Positions 11,801 through 26,800 are shown, counted from the first letter of the stretch. The stretch: DNA of 64,000 nucleotides from Stomorhina lunata (GCA_933228675.1 OW121742.1:110785601-110849600); one strand, 5' to 3'. A program made the numbers and translations. The notes: generated by a model not told the origin, from the letters alone.

Positions 11801-14800
11801 GAGCAAAAAATTCCTTGTTTAACTGATACCAGTTTATTTATTTTCAAATGTTCTAGTATGTGTAAATTGTCACTTGTAATTGATGACAGGCAATTAGATT
11901 TAAGTTTGTGTCTCTGCTAACGATCGCAGCTAGAGCGATCGTTTCGTAGGTATTCGTTTGTGTGCCACTACACAAATAAATCACTTTTCAATTGATTACA
12001 ACAGCAAATTATAAGACAAGTGTCATTCAGTCTAACAAGCGGATAGTAAGATCAGTCTGTCAGTATGTCTCAACGTCGGACTGTAGTGAATTTTAGTTGA
12101 TCGGTGGGCGTTTGTTAGTTTCGCGCGATCTCTTGCTCTTTCTCTCTCTCTCTCTCTCTGTCTCCCTCTTGAGCAAGTGTTCAATTTCATTAGCTTGTGG
12201 CGGGGATTTGCATATGTGATTGGATGTTTCATAGTTCCATCTGGATGTTTTGCATTTTGAAGAGGGGCTAGAGTATATGAATTATGGATGACACGGGCAT
12301 AGAAGTAAAACCATTTATTACACTAAATTCGCATGTAAAGTAAAGTTGGCACACAGATGTTGACAGGCGGTAGGAAAATAAAGCAAAAAACTTGTTCAAA
12401 GTTAAAACTAAGGTCGTGAATATTTGACAGAAGCTATAACGTATAAACGGTTCTTTCGAAACTTTTAAGGTTAACTTTGGAGTCGATCCTTTGAAGATAG
12501 ATCTGATTGAGGACTTCTAATCAGGATGGACCACAATATAAGGTTATTGTCCGTAAAACGACAGATTAGGCAAAGAGAAAGCAAAGGCACTTGAATATAG
12601 AGACGGATTCCAATGGATACCGCATCATTTACTAAGGATCCGGTACTCGGAAGAGTATAAGCATACCCATCCGGTTTTTGTTATAATCTTTTGAATAATA
12701 TTTATTCACAATATTTATTTATCTAATACAAAAATCCCATTAAATTCAAGTGTTTTCTTGATGATAATAAATAAATATTTGGCTGCTTTTGTTACATTTT
12801 TCTAATAATTGGCACTTTGCCCGTTATGGTACTTTCATTGGCCATATTCTATTTTCTATTTAGTAATAATTTAGATTTATGTATTTTAAATATTTTTGTC
12901 ACATTTAAAAATTATGGCGAAATATTTGGCAAATAATTGAAATTTTAAAGAACTCAATTAAAGAAAACAATATTTTTTTAAGGTTCAGTTCTAGTACAGT
13001 TCCAGCTCAGTTCTAGTTCAGTTCCAGTTCAGTTCTAGTTCAGTTCTAGTTCAGTTCTAGTTCAGTTCTAGTTCAGTTCTAGTTCAGTTCTAGTTCAGTT
13101 CTAGTTCAGTTCTAGTTCAGTTCTAGTTCAGTTCTAGTTCAGTTCTAGTTCAGTTCTAGTTCAGTTCTAGTTCAGTTCTAGTTCAGTTCTAGTTCAGTTC
13201 TAGTTCAGTTCTAGTTCAGTTCTAGTTCAGTTCTAGTTCAGTTCTAGTTCAGTTCTAGTTCAGTTCTAGTTCAGTTCTAGTTCAGTTCCAGTTCAGTTCT
13301 AGTTCAGTTCTAGTTCAGTTCTTGTTCAGTTCTAGTTCAGTTCTAGTTCAGTTCTAGTTCAGTTCTAGTTCAGTTCTAGTTCAGTTCTAGTTCAGTTCTA
13401 GTTCAGTTCTAGTTCAGTTCTAGTTCAGTTCTAGTTCAGTTCTAGTTCAGTTCTAGTTCAGTTCTAGTTCAGTTCTAGTTCAGTTCTAGTTCAGTTCTAG
13501 TTCAGTTCTAGTTCAGTTCTAGTTCAGTTCTAGTTCAGTTCTAGTTCAGTTCTAGTTCAGTTCTAGTTCAGTTCTAGTTCAGTTCTAGTTCAGTTCTAGT
13601 TCAGTTCTAGTTCAGTTCTAGTTCAGTTCTAGTTCAGTTCTAGTTCAGTTCTAGTTCAGTTCTAGTTCAGTTCTAGTTCAGTTCTAGTTCAGTTCTAGTT
13701 CAGTTCTAGTTCAGTTCTAGTTCAGTTCTAGTTCAGTTCTAGTTCAGTTCTAGTTCAGTTCTAGTTCAGTTCTAGTTCAGTTCTAGTTCAGTTCTAGTTC
13801 AGTTCTAGTTCAGTTCTAGTTCAGTTCTAGTTCAGTTCTAGTTCAGTTCTAGTTCAGTTCTAGTTCAGTTCTAGTTCAGTTCTAGTTCAGTTCTAGTTCA
13901 GTTCTAGTTCAGTTCTTGCTTCAGTTCTAGTCTAGTTCAGTTCTAGTTCAGTTCTAGTTCAGTTCTTGTTCAGTTCTAGTTCAGTTCTAGTTCAGTTCTA
14001 GTTCAGTTCTACTTCAGTTCTAGTTCAGTTCCAGTTCAGTTCTAGTTCAGTTCTTGTTCAGTTCTAGTTGAGATCTAATTTAGTTCTAGTGCAGTTCTAG
14101 TTCAGTTCTAGTTCAGTTCTAGTTCAGTTCTAGTTCAGTTCTAGTTCAGTTCTAGTTCAGTTCTAGTTCAGTTCTAGTTCAGTTCTAGTTCAGTTCTAGT
14201 TCAGTTCTAGTTCAGTTCTAGTTCAGTTCTAGTTCAGTTCTAGTTCAGTTCTAGTTCAGTTCTAGTTCAGTTCTAGTTCAGTTCTAGTTCAGTTCTAGTT
14301 CAGTTCTAGTTCAGTTCTAGTTCAGTTCTAGTTCAGTTCTAGTTCAGTTCTAGTTCAGTTCTAGTTCAGTTCTAGTTCAGTTCTAGTTCAGTTCTAGTTC
14401 AGTTCTAGTTCAGTTCTAGTTCAGTTCTAGTTCAGTTCTAGTTCAGTTCCAGTTCAGTTCTAGTTCAGTTCTTGTTCAGTTCTAGTTGAGATCTAGTTTA
14501 GTTCTAGTGCAGTTCTAGTTCAGTTCTAGTTCAGTTCTAGTTCAGTTCTAGTTCAGTTCTAGTTCAGTTCTAGTTCAGTTCTAGTTCAGTTCTAGTTCAG
14601 TTCTAGTTCAGTTCTAGTTCAGTTCTAGTTCAGTTCTAGTTCAGTTCTAGTTCAGTTCTAGTTCAGTTCTAGTTCAGTTCTAGTTCAGTTCTAGTTCAGT
14701 TCTAGTTCAGTTCTAGTTCAGTTCTAGTTCAGTTCTAGTTCAGTTCTAGTTCAGTTCTAGTTCGGTTCTAGTTCAGTTCTAGTTCAGTTCTACTTCAGTT

Positions 14801-17800
14801 CTAGTTCAGTTCTAGTTCAGTTCTAGTTCAGTTCTAGTTCAGTTCTAGTTCAGTTCTAGTTCAGTTCTAGTTCAGTTCTAGTTCAGTTCTAGTTCAGTTC
14901 TAGTTCAGTTCTAGTTCAGTTCTAGTTCAGTTCTAGTTCAGTTCTAGTTCAGTTCTAGTTCAGTTCTAGTTCAGTTCTAGTTCAGTTCTAGTTCAGTTCT
15001 AGTTCAGTTCTAGTTCAGTTCTAGTTCAGTTCTAGTTCAGTTCTAGTTCAGTTCTAGTTCAGTTCTAGTTCAGTTCTAGTTCAGTTCTAGTTCAGTTCTA
15101 GTTCAGTTCTAGTTCAGTTCTAGTTCAGTTCTAGTTCAGTTCTAGTTTAGTTCTAGTTCAGTTCTAATTCAGTTTTAGTTCAGTTCTAGTCCAGTTCTAG
15201 TTCAGTTCTAGTTCAGTTCTAGTTCAGTTCTAGTTCAGTTCTAGTTCAGTTCTAGTTCAGTTCTAGTTCAGTTCTAGTTTAGTTCTAGTTCAGTGTTGTT
15301 CTAGTTCAGTTCTAGTTCAGTTCTAGTTCAGTTTTAGCTCAGTTCAATCTCAGTTCTAGTTTAGTTCCTGCTTCGGTACTATCTTCAGTTCTTGCTTCAG
15401 TTCTAGTTCAGTTCTAGTTCAGTTCTATTTCAGTTCTTGTTCAGTTCTAGTTCAGTTCTAGTTCAGTTCTGGTTATGTTATAGTTTAGTTCTATTAATTA
15501 TTCATTGATTCAGTCTTGAGCTCTTACCTTCCAGGGTCTTATTCATGCAACTCCAAAACTCCAACTGCATCGAGGGACAATATTTCTTCATTTCCAAACG
15601 CATGCCCCGCCCATTTGTATCGGTTGGCGATAATTGAATTAAGGATAACTGAAAAATAAAGATAAAATTTATTGAAATATTGCCAGTTCGTTAATTAATA
15701 AGATTATTTGTATAAAATTTATAGGTAAAGAGGTTCGGATTGGTTCAAGACATTTAAGCGCTGATAGCATTTGTAATGATTAACTGTGGTATTCCTTGAA
15801 TAGCTCCGCATCAATGGACGTTTTCTAGAATAAAGCAGGTGGACCAATAAGAGGTATGTTAACGGAAATGGCAGTGGATAGGCCACACACTTCGAAGGCC
15901 AAATACCAACATTGCTCGACAAGCGCTTCGTTAGAATTCGCGGGAAAGCGGCCGTCGTGTTGATGCACCTGCTAGAATGTTGAGAAGGTCAATTGATGAG
16001 TTCGATATTAGAGGATGGTCAAGGTTCATTGCTCCTCTGGGAGTCAAGGATAACAGAAGAAGAAGTATCTACAAACGCCTACCAAACAAATTACAATAGT
16101 ACCATATTTACCAACCCTGAACAAAATGTCGCTTTTTATAACATTGCCTTTCGAACTTGTTTGAACGAACCTAATGTATAAAAGTGTTTGAAAAGTTTTT
16201 TGTTTGTTTGTGTTTTCAAAATCTCTTCTCCCATTTCATTGTGTTTCTTCCAAAAGAATTTTTGCATGAGAGCTAGAGAAAGAGTAAGTGAGAGTAATTT
16301 ATTGGTTTGTTTTGTTCCATTAACCACTTCGTTCCTTATCAGAAAAGGCCAATAATAATGGATTTATTAGGGATTTTTGTGTTGTTATTGATCTGACTAG
16401 AAGTTTTTAAAACAAAATTATTAAATTACTAATTTCTGAGTTTATTTTTCTATTCAATTTTAATTTGTAGTTTATGTGAATGTCTTCTACACTTTCCACA
16501 GGTGAGTGCCTGGTAGTGTTTGTCTGTCTGCCTGCCTGTGATTCAAGGTGCGTCTGGTATGGGTTGACTATGGTTGGCTATTGGTTGTACATAAGAGTTG
16601 GTGTGTGTTTTGAAATTTATTCCAAGTATTTTTGTACTTAGTTTTGTTTATTACTAACTCCTGTTGTGTTGTTTATTATTATTATTCGAATTTATATTTA
16701 TTTCTTAAGATCTGATGTGTTAGGAATTTTTAATTAAGAAATTTCTTAAAGAAATATTATTTTTTATTATTATTATTTACCAACAATATTTTTATGATTT
16801 CTTTTTATATTAAAAGAATTCATAGAAATTATGATTAATATCTTAAGAAATTGTTAGTATTTCCTAACACTTAATTTTTTTTTAATAAAATTCCTCAAAA
16901 GGAAATTGTAGTTTGACACTTGATTTTTTTTAACCGTTAAACGGAAGTCTTGGGCTCCTCTTTAATACCTAAAAGTCCGTCCGCCTCATAGTTTATGTCT
17001 GTATGTTGACCACCTTTTGTGCGTTTTAGTAAATATTATTTATTGTTTAAATTTCCTCTTCATTACAAAAATAAATATGAATTGTTAAATAAATATTCTG
17101 TGAGTTCATAAATAAATTACTCAATTAGCATAAATATTATCAAGCCTAAAAAATCGCCTCCATACGGATTTTTTTCGAAAACTAAACACAAATAATGCAA
17201 CATGTTGCAGGCAACAACAAAATTGTTGAATGCGCAAGCGCGCCACAACAATCTTTAATAACCATTTTAACTCATTCATTTATGAACATGTTTGCTGTAC
17301 TAAACTGCAAAAATCCCAGTAAACATTTGAAATGAATCAAGAAATATAACTAAAATTGAGACAAGAACAGAACTAGAACGGAACTAGAACAGAACTTGCA
17401 CTGGAACTGAACTGAAACAGAACTAGAACAGAACTAGAACAAAACTAGAACAGAACTAGAACAGAACTAGAACTGAACTAGAACTGAACTAGAACTGAAC
17501 TAGAACTGAACTAGAACTGAACTAGAACTGAACTAGAACTGAACTAGAACTGAACTAGAACTGAACTAGAACTGAACTAGAACTGAACTAGAACTGAACT
17601 AGAACTGAACTAGAACTGAACTAGAACTGAACTAGAACTGAACTAGAACTGAACTAGAACTGAACTAGAACTGAACTAGAACTGAACTAGAACTGAACTA
17701 GAACTGAACTAGAACTGAACTAGAACTGAACTAGAACTGAACTAGAACTGAACTAGAACTGAACTAGAACTGAACTAGAACTGAACTAGAACTGAACTAG

Positions 17801-20800
17801 AACTGAACTAGAACTGAACTAGAACTGAACTAGAACTGAACTAGAACTGAACTAGAACTGAACTAGAACTGAACTAGAACTGAACTAGAACTGAACTAGA
17901 ACTGAACTAGAACTGAACTAGAACTGAACTAGAACTGAACTAGAACTGAACTAGAACTGAACTAGAACTGAACTAGAACTGAACTAGAACTGAACTAGAA
18001 CTGAACTAGAACTGAACTAGAACTGAACTAGAACTGAACTAGAACTGAACTAGAACTGAACTAGAACTGAACTAGAACTGAACTAGAACTGAACTAGAAC
18101 TGAACTAGAACTGAACTAGAACTGAACTAGAACTGAACTAGAACTGAACTAGAACTGAACTAGAACTGAACTAGAACTGAACTAGAACTGAACTAGAACT
18201 GAACTAGAACTGAACTAGAACTGAACTAGAACTGAACTAGAACTGAACTAGAACTGAACTAGAACTGAACTAGAACTGAACTAGAACTGAACTAGAACTG
18301 AACTAGAACTGAACTAGAACTGAACTAGAACTGAACTAGAACTGAACTAGAACTGAACTAGAACTGAACTAGAACTGAACTATAACTGAACTATAACTGA
18401 ATTAGAACTGAACTAGAACTGAACTAGAACTGAACTAGAACTGAACTAGAACTGAACTAGAACTGAACTAGAACTGAACAACAACTGAACTAGAACTGAA
18501 CTAGAACTAGACTAGAACTGAAGCAAGAACTGAACTGAACTAGAACTGAACTAGAACAGAACTAGAACAGAACTAGAACAGAACTAGAACAGAACTAGAA
18601 CAGAACTAGAACAGAACTAGAACAGAACTAGAACAGAACTAGAACAGAACTAGAACAGAACTAGAACAGAACTAGAACAGAACTAGAACAGAACTAGAAC
18701 AGAACTAGAACAGAACTAGAACAGAACTAGAACAGAACTAGAACAGAACTAGAACAGAACTAGAACAGAACTAGAACAGAACTAGAACAGAACTAGAACA
18801 GAACTAGAACAGAACTAGAACAGAACTAGAACAGAACTAGAACAGAACTAGAACAGAACTAGAACAGAACTAGAACAGAACTAGAACAGAACTAGAACAG
18901 AACTAGAACAGAACTAGAACAGAACTAGAACAGAACTAGAACAGAACTAGAACAGAACTAGAACAGAACTAGAACAGAACTAGAACAGAACTAGAACAGA
19001 ACTAGAACAGAACTAGAACAGAACTAGAACAGAACTAGAACAGAACTAGAACAGAACTAGAACAGAACTAGAACAGAACTAGAACAGAACTAGAATAGAA
19101 CTAGAACAGAACTAGAACAGAACTAGAACAGAACTAGAACAGAACTAGAACAGAACTAGAACAGAACTAGAACAGAACTAGAACAGAACTAGAACAGAAC
19201 TAGAACAGAACTAGAACAGAACTAGAACAGAACTAGAACAGAACTAGAACAGAACTAGAACAGAACTAGAACAGAACTAGAACAGAACTAGAACAGAACT
19301 AGAACAGAACTAGAACAGAACTAGAACAGAACTAGAACAGAACTAGAACAGAACTAGAACAGAACTAGAACAGAACTAGAACAGAACTAGAACAGAACTA
19401 GAACAGAACTAGAACAGAACTAGAACAGAACTAGAAAAGAACTAGAACAGAACTAGAACAGAACTAGAACAGAACTAGAACAGAGCTAGAACAGAACTAG
19501 AACAGAACTAGAACAGAACTAGAACAGAACTAGAACAGAACTAGAACAGAACTAGAACAGAACTAGAACTGAACTAGAACTGAACTAGAACTGAACTAGA
19601 ACTGAACTAGAACTGAACTAGAACTGAACTAGAACTGAACTAGAACTGAACTAGAACTGAACTAGAACTGAACTAGAACTGAACTAGAACTGAACTAGAA
19701 CTGAAATAGAACTGAACTAGAACTGAACTAGAACTGAACTAGAACTGAACTAGAACTGAACTAGAACTGAACTAGAACTGAACTAGAACTGAACTAGAAC
19801 TGAACTAAACTAGAACTGAACTAGAACTGAACTAGAACTGAACTAGAACTGAACTAGAACTGAACTAGAACTGAACTAGAACTGAACTAGAACTGAACTA
19901 GAACTGAACTAGAACTGAACTAGAACTGAACTAGAACTGAACTAGAACTGAACTAGAACTGAACTAGAACTGAACTAGAACTGAACTAGAACTGAACTAG
20001 AACTGAACTAGAACTGAACTAGAACTGAACTAGAACTGAACTAGAACTGAACTAGAACTGAACTAGAACTGAACTAGAACTGAACTAGAACTGAACTAGA
20101 ACTGAACTAGAACTGAACTAGAACTGAACTAGAACTGAACTAGAACTGAACTAGAACTGAACTAGAACTGAACTAGAACTGAACTAGAACTGAACTAGAA
20201 CTGAACTAGAACTGAACTAGAACTGAACTAGAACTGAACTAGAACTGAACTAGAACTGAACTAGAACTGAACTAGAACTGAACTAGAACTGAACTAGAAC
20301 TGAACTAGAACTGAACTAGAACTGAACTAGAACTGAACTAGAACTGAACTAGAACTGAACTAGAACTGAACTAGAACTAGAACTGAACTAGAACTGAAGT
20401 AGAACTGAACTAGGACTGAACTAGAACTGAACTAGAACTGAACTAGAAGTGAACTAGAAGTGAACTAGAACTGAACTAGAACTGAACTAGAACTGAACTA
20501 GAACTGAACTAGAACTGAAGTAGAACTGAACTAGGACTGAACTAGAACTGAACTAGAACTGAACTAGAACTGAACTAGAACTGAACTAGAACTGAAGTAG
20601 AACTGAACTAGAACTGAACTAGAACAGAACTAGAACAGAACTAGAACAGAACTAGAACAGAACTAGAACAGAACTAGAACAGAACTAGAACAGAACTAGA
20701 ACAGAACTAGAACAGAACTAGAACAGAACTAGAACAGAACTAGAACAGAACTAGAACAGAACTAGAACAGAACTAGAACAGAACTAGAACAGAACTAGAA

Positions 20801-23800
20801 CAGAACTAGAACAGAACTAGAACAGAACTAGAACAGAACTAGAACAGAACTAGAACAGAACTAGAACAGAACTAGAACAGAACTAGAACAGAACTAGAAC
20901 AGAACTAGAACAGAACTAGAACAGAACTAGAACAGAACTAGAACAGAACTAGAACAGAACTAGAACAGAACTAGAACAGAACTAGAACAGAACTAGAACA
21001 GAACTAGAACAGAACTAGAACAGAACTAGAACAGAACTAGAACAGAACTAGAACAGAACTAGAACAGAACTAGAACAGAACTAGAACAGAACTAGAACAG
21101 AACTAGAACAGAACTAGAACAGAACTAGAACAGAACTAGAACAGAACTAGAACAGAACTAGAACAGAACTAGAACAGAACTAGAACAGAACTAGAACAGA
21201 ACTAGAACAGAACTAGAACAGAACTAGAACAGAACTAGAACAGAACTAGAACAGAACTAGAACAGAACTAGAACAGAACTAGAACAGAACTAGAACAGAA
21301 CTAGAACAGAACTAGAACAGAACTAGAACAGAACTAGAACAGAACTAGAACAGAACTAGAACAGAACTAGAACAGAACTAGAACAGAACTAGAACAGAAC
21401 TAGAACAGAACTAGAACAGAACTAGAACAGAACTAGAACAGAACTAGAACAGAACTAGAACAGAACTAGAACAGAACTAGAACAGAACTAGAACAGAACT
21501 AGAACAGAACTAGAACAGAACTAGAACAGAACTAGAACAGAACTAGAACAGAACTAGAACAGAACTAGAACAGAACTAGAACAGAACTAGAACAGAACTA
21601 GAACAGAACTAGAACAGAACTAGAACAGAACTAGAACAGAACTAGAACAGAACTAGAACAGAACTAGAACAGAACTAGAACAGAACTAGAACAGAACTAG
21701 AACAGAACTAGAACAGAACTAGAACAGAACTAGAACAGAACTAGAACAGAACTAGAACAGAACTAGAACTGAACTAGAATTGAACTAGAATTGAACTAGA
21801 ACTGAACTAGAACTGAACTAGAACTGAACTAGAACTGAACTAGAACTGAACTAGAACTGAACTAGAACTGAACTAGAACTGAACTAGAACTGAACTAGAA
21901 CTGAACTAGAACTGAACTAGAACTGAACTAGAACTGAACTAGAACTGAACTAGAACTGAACTAGAACTGAACTAGAACTGAACTAGAACTGAACTAGAAC
22001 TGAACTAGAACTGAACTAGAACTGAACTAGAACTGAACTAGAACTGAACTAGAACTGAACTAGAACTGAACTAGAACTGAACTAGAACTGAACTAGAACT
22101 GAACTAGAACTGAACTAGAACTGAACTAGAACTGAACTAGAACTGAACTAGAACTGAACTAGAACTGAACTAGAACTGAACTAGAACTGAACTAGAACTG
22201 AACTAGAACTGAACTAGAACTGAACTAGAACTGAACTAGAACTGAACTAGAACTGAACTAGAACTGAACTAGAACTGAACTAGAACTGAACTAGAACTGA
22301 ACTAGAACTGAACTAGAACTGAACTAGAACTGAACTAGAACTGAACTAGAACTGAACTAGAACTGAACTAGAACTGAACTAGAACTGAACTAGAACTGAA
22401 CTAGAACTGAACTAGAACTGAACTAGAACTGAACTAGAACTGAACTAGAACTGAACTAGAACTGAACTAGAACTGAACTAGAACTGAACTAGAACTGAAC
22501 TAGAACTGAACTAGAACTGAACTAGAACTGAACTAGAACTGAACTAGAACTGAACTAGAACTGAACTAGAACTGAACTAGAACTGAACTAGAACTGAACT
22601 AGAACTGAACTAGAACTGAACTAGAACTGAACTAGAACTGAACTAGAACTGAACTAGAACTGAACTAGAACTGAACTAGAACTGAACTAGAACTGAACTA
22701 GAACTGAACTAGAACTGAACTAGAACTGAACTAGAACTGAACTAGAACTGAACTAGAACTGAACTAGAACTGAACTAGAACTGAACTAGAACTGAACTAG
22801 AACTGAACTAGAACTGAACTAGAACTGAACTAGAACTGAACTAGAACTGAACTAGAACTGAACTAGAACTGAACTAGAACTGAACTAGAACTGAACTAGA
22901 ACTGAACTAGAACTGAACTAGAACTGAACTAGAACTGAACTAGAACTGAACTAGAACTGAACTAGAACTGAACTAGAACTGAACTAGAACTGAACTAGAA
23001 CTGAACTAGAACTGAACTAGAACTGAACTAGAACTGAACTAGAACTGAACTAGAACTGAACTAGAACTGAACTAGAACTGAACTAGAACTGAACTAGAAC
23101 TGAACTAGAACTGAACTAGAACTGAACTAGAACTGAACTAGAACTGAACTAGAACTGAACTAGAACTGAACTAGAACTGAACTAGAACTGAACTAGAACT
23201 GAAGTAGAACTGAACTAGGACTGAACTAGAACTGAACTAGAACTGAACTAGAACTGAACTAGAACTGAACTAGAACTGAACTAGAACTGAACTAGAACTG
23301 AACTAGAACTGAACTAGAACTGAACTAGAACTGAAGTAGAACTGAACTAGGACTGAACTAGAACTGAACTAGAACAGAACTAGAACAAAGTTGGAAAGCG
23401 GAGCTAAACTACAGTTGATTTCTAAGTGAACTTCAAATTGTTCACTGGGTTATTGCTTAGATACTCCCATGCCCCGTCTTAGTATCTTATTATTGTTCAT
23501 ACAATTTTGATTTTCGTTTTTTTTTTCTGTTTATATTGACTTTTTGTACAAGAGGCGCCGTTTAACATGTTAAGACATTTTTTAAATTGCTACCATTTAA
23601 ATCTGCATACACGATTAATGATTAAACACTTTATAAAATTTATTTATATATGAATTAACAGCTGGCAACGAGTACACGCTTATGGTTTGAAAAACTCAAC
23701 AGAACTACTGAAAAATCACTTGCAATTTATTAAATTAAAGATTTAAATCATGACATTTACTAGAAGCTGATTGTTCGGTAATAACTAATTAAAATTCTAT

Positions 23801-26800
23801 CGAAGTTTGAGAATATCTTGAAGAAAAAATCTCCTAATGAAATCAAAAAGATTAGCATTACAGCAATTTTAGAAGTTGATCTCATAAAATAAATATATGG
23901 CGGAAAATTCTTGCAAAAGGTATAAAAATTTCAAATTTAATAAAGTTTAAGAGTCCTCCGCTCTTAAGAGTCGTGTTGTAGTTCCAGTTCTGTATTAGTT
24001 CTTTTTGGGTAATGTAGCGTATCCTATGATCGGTCTTAAATGACTAAAATGTTTCCTTACTCGTTTTTATTAAGAAGTAATAAAAAATCTCGTATAAATT
24101 TGTATTTAATACTTTGTTGCCATTAAAATTGAAAATTGAACATTCAAACAAAATCGAATGAAAATTTTAGAGTCAGTTATTAAAGATGGGGAAACGTTAA
24201 TTGGCTAGACCACAAAACAAATTGGGTTATTATTAAATGATAATCAAAATGGTCAAAGTTTAAGTGTTGGGGAATAAAATGTTAAAAGCAGGTGCCCGTT
24301 TCATATAGTTGGAGAGCTAAACTTTATGGGCTACTAAGATTGGCTGCACCTTGGACTAGTGGAGTTCAATCTCTGATTGAAATGAAATCTTATGATTAGC
24401 GTCAATTCATTTGAGTAAGTTCCAAGTGAGTTCCAAACCAAATGGACTTACAAACTGCAACTGCAGAGCACAGATTTGGGATAAGCGCAGATTAGGATAA
24501 GTCACAAAACTGACCATCTTACAAATTATTTGTACAGTTTTTTAAATTTTTAGAAAATTCTAAATGCAAAATTTTGTTAGCCCGCACTTAATCCTTTTCG
24601 TATACAAATGTAAGTAATGGGTGTTTTTTTTTAGAGGTATAGAACTTCGAATTGAAATAAAACACAAGAAAATCGTTTTAATGTCCATCAATTTGGCTTT
24701 ATTGGAAGGATAATTTTATGCCATTAATGTTTAAATATGATTTCGGGCATGTGGCCGTCGCGGCTGGCTCGAATAAAGCCAATTCTACAGGTCCAATTTT
24801 CAACTACTTTTTCGAGCATATGGGGCCGTATGTTGGCAATAACGCCACGAATGTTGGCTTCCAAGTCCCCTAACGTTTCTGGTTTGTTGGCGTAGACGAG
24901 CGACTTCACATATCCCCAAAGAAAATAATCCAGTGGTGTCAAATCGCACGATCTTGGTGGCCAATTGACAGGTCCATTCCGCGAAATTATGCGCTCATCG
25001 AATGTTTCCTTCAATAAATCAATTGTGACGTGCGCTGTGTGGCATGTAGCGCCGTCTTGTTGGAACCACAACTCATCCACATTCATGCCATCCAATTGGG
25101 GAACAAAATAGTCGGTTGTCATGGCTCTATACCGGTCTCCATTTATGGTAACTGACTCTCCAGCATTATTTCGGAAGAAGTATGGCCCAATGACTCCACC
25201 AGCCCATAGAGCACACCAAACAGTCAGTTTTTGTGGATGTAATGGCGTCTCAAGGGTCTTATGTGGATTCCCTTCACTCCAAATGCGGCAATTTTGCTTG
25301 TTGACGTAGCCATTCAACCAAAAATGAGCCTCATTACTGAACAAAATTTTGCGATGAAAATCAGCATCGAGATCAATCTCATTTTCGGCCCATACACCAA
25401 AATCACGACGCATTGCATGATCTCGCGGCTTTAATTCTTGCACAAGCTGGATTAGTAAGGTCGCAAGCCAAGATCTTTGCCCAAAATCTTCCATAAAGTT
25501 GATGGACAAAGCTCTAATTGCTGTGCACGGTGGCGAATCGATTCATTCGGGTCCTCTTCAACACTTTGCTCTACAGCGGCAATTGTTTCTTCGATGCGCA
25601 CTGTTCGACGTCGCTGCGGATGCGTATTATCACATAGAGTAAACGTATTGCGAAAACGATCCATGGTTAACCGAATTAATTGCTCTGATGGACGATTATG
25701 TCGACCATAAAATGGACGGAGCATGCGGTAAACTTCGCGAACTGAGCCATTATTTTCGAAATAAATTTGCACGATTTGCAAGCGTTGTTCTTTTGTCAAC
25801 CTGTTCATGATGAAATGGCAAACCAAACTAAATATTAATCACTTGACAGCTGACAAAATGGCCGCCAGTTAAAAAAGTGATGCCAACTTAAAGTTCTATA
25901 CCTCAATAAAAAACACCCGATACTTAGATTGTTTTTCAATTCTCATTCTTAAAACCGCCCCATTTTCTGAACTAGTTTGGACACATTTTTTTTTTTATTT
26001 TTTCAAATCTACTCATAACATATGGAAACTTTGAAGTGAAACTGCATGGCTGGGGCTGCAATTTAAGCGGCAATGCCAAATTAAATATTCTTATCTAAAT
26101 CATTCAGTCATTCGTTCATTCATTCCAATTCCAGAGCCAGTTTTCATTCCACATCAGTTGTTTGTTAAATTTAATGAACTTAAAATGTCTTTATTAATTA
26201 CAGCTAAAAATAACATAAAAAAAGAATTAGTGTGATGTTAACGTGTACGTAACAGAGCAGCTGTTAGCTTACGTAAATGTTAATGTAAAGTACCAGCTGA
26301 TATGTTTTGCTCGGATCTTTAAATCAAAAGTTTGCTAAGATGAACAAACATTAGCCTTCACATTGATGGAATAAGCGTGATGTAAACGTATATGTTACAG
26401 AGCAGCACGTTACATTACGTAAACATTTAACTAATAAATCAATTGATATGTTTTTCTGGAATGAATAGGTACTGATCATATGATCAGACTCTAGGAACTT
26501 GCACGCAAGTCAAACTTTAGTCTAGAATCTGACAAGTATGAGAATCGCAATCGCATCTGAGGTTCGGAAGCCTAGTTTATACCGATTCCTGTCTCTACTA
26601 TACTGTAGTTAAGATTTTGGTTTAGACTTTAGTCTAAGGAACAAACTCTTTTATGTGGTAACTTATATTAATCTGCCGATCGTAACAGAGCCCTAAATTT
26701 TGATGCACAAACTCTAGCCTTTAGGTAGTCTAGTTCAAGGGTGAGTTTTTAAGCCAAAGATCAGGACAGAGAGAGAGAGAGAAGATCTTAGTAAAATTAA

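Noticed and set aside
15719..16327. Short open frames between the satellite arrays
   Set aside because: Explained by the non-LTR 3' fragments and by chance; no independent gene.
9427..23387. CRISPR-like regular repetition
   Set aside because: Units are contiguous 11-mers without spacers, in a eukaryotic intron; this is a satellite.
9427..23387. Possible heat-shock elements in GAACTAGAAC
   Set aside because: Heat-shock elements need alternating GAA and TTC blocks; here all GAA blocks point the same way within a strand.
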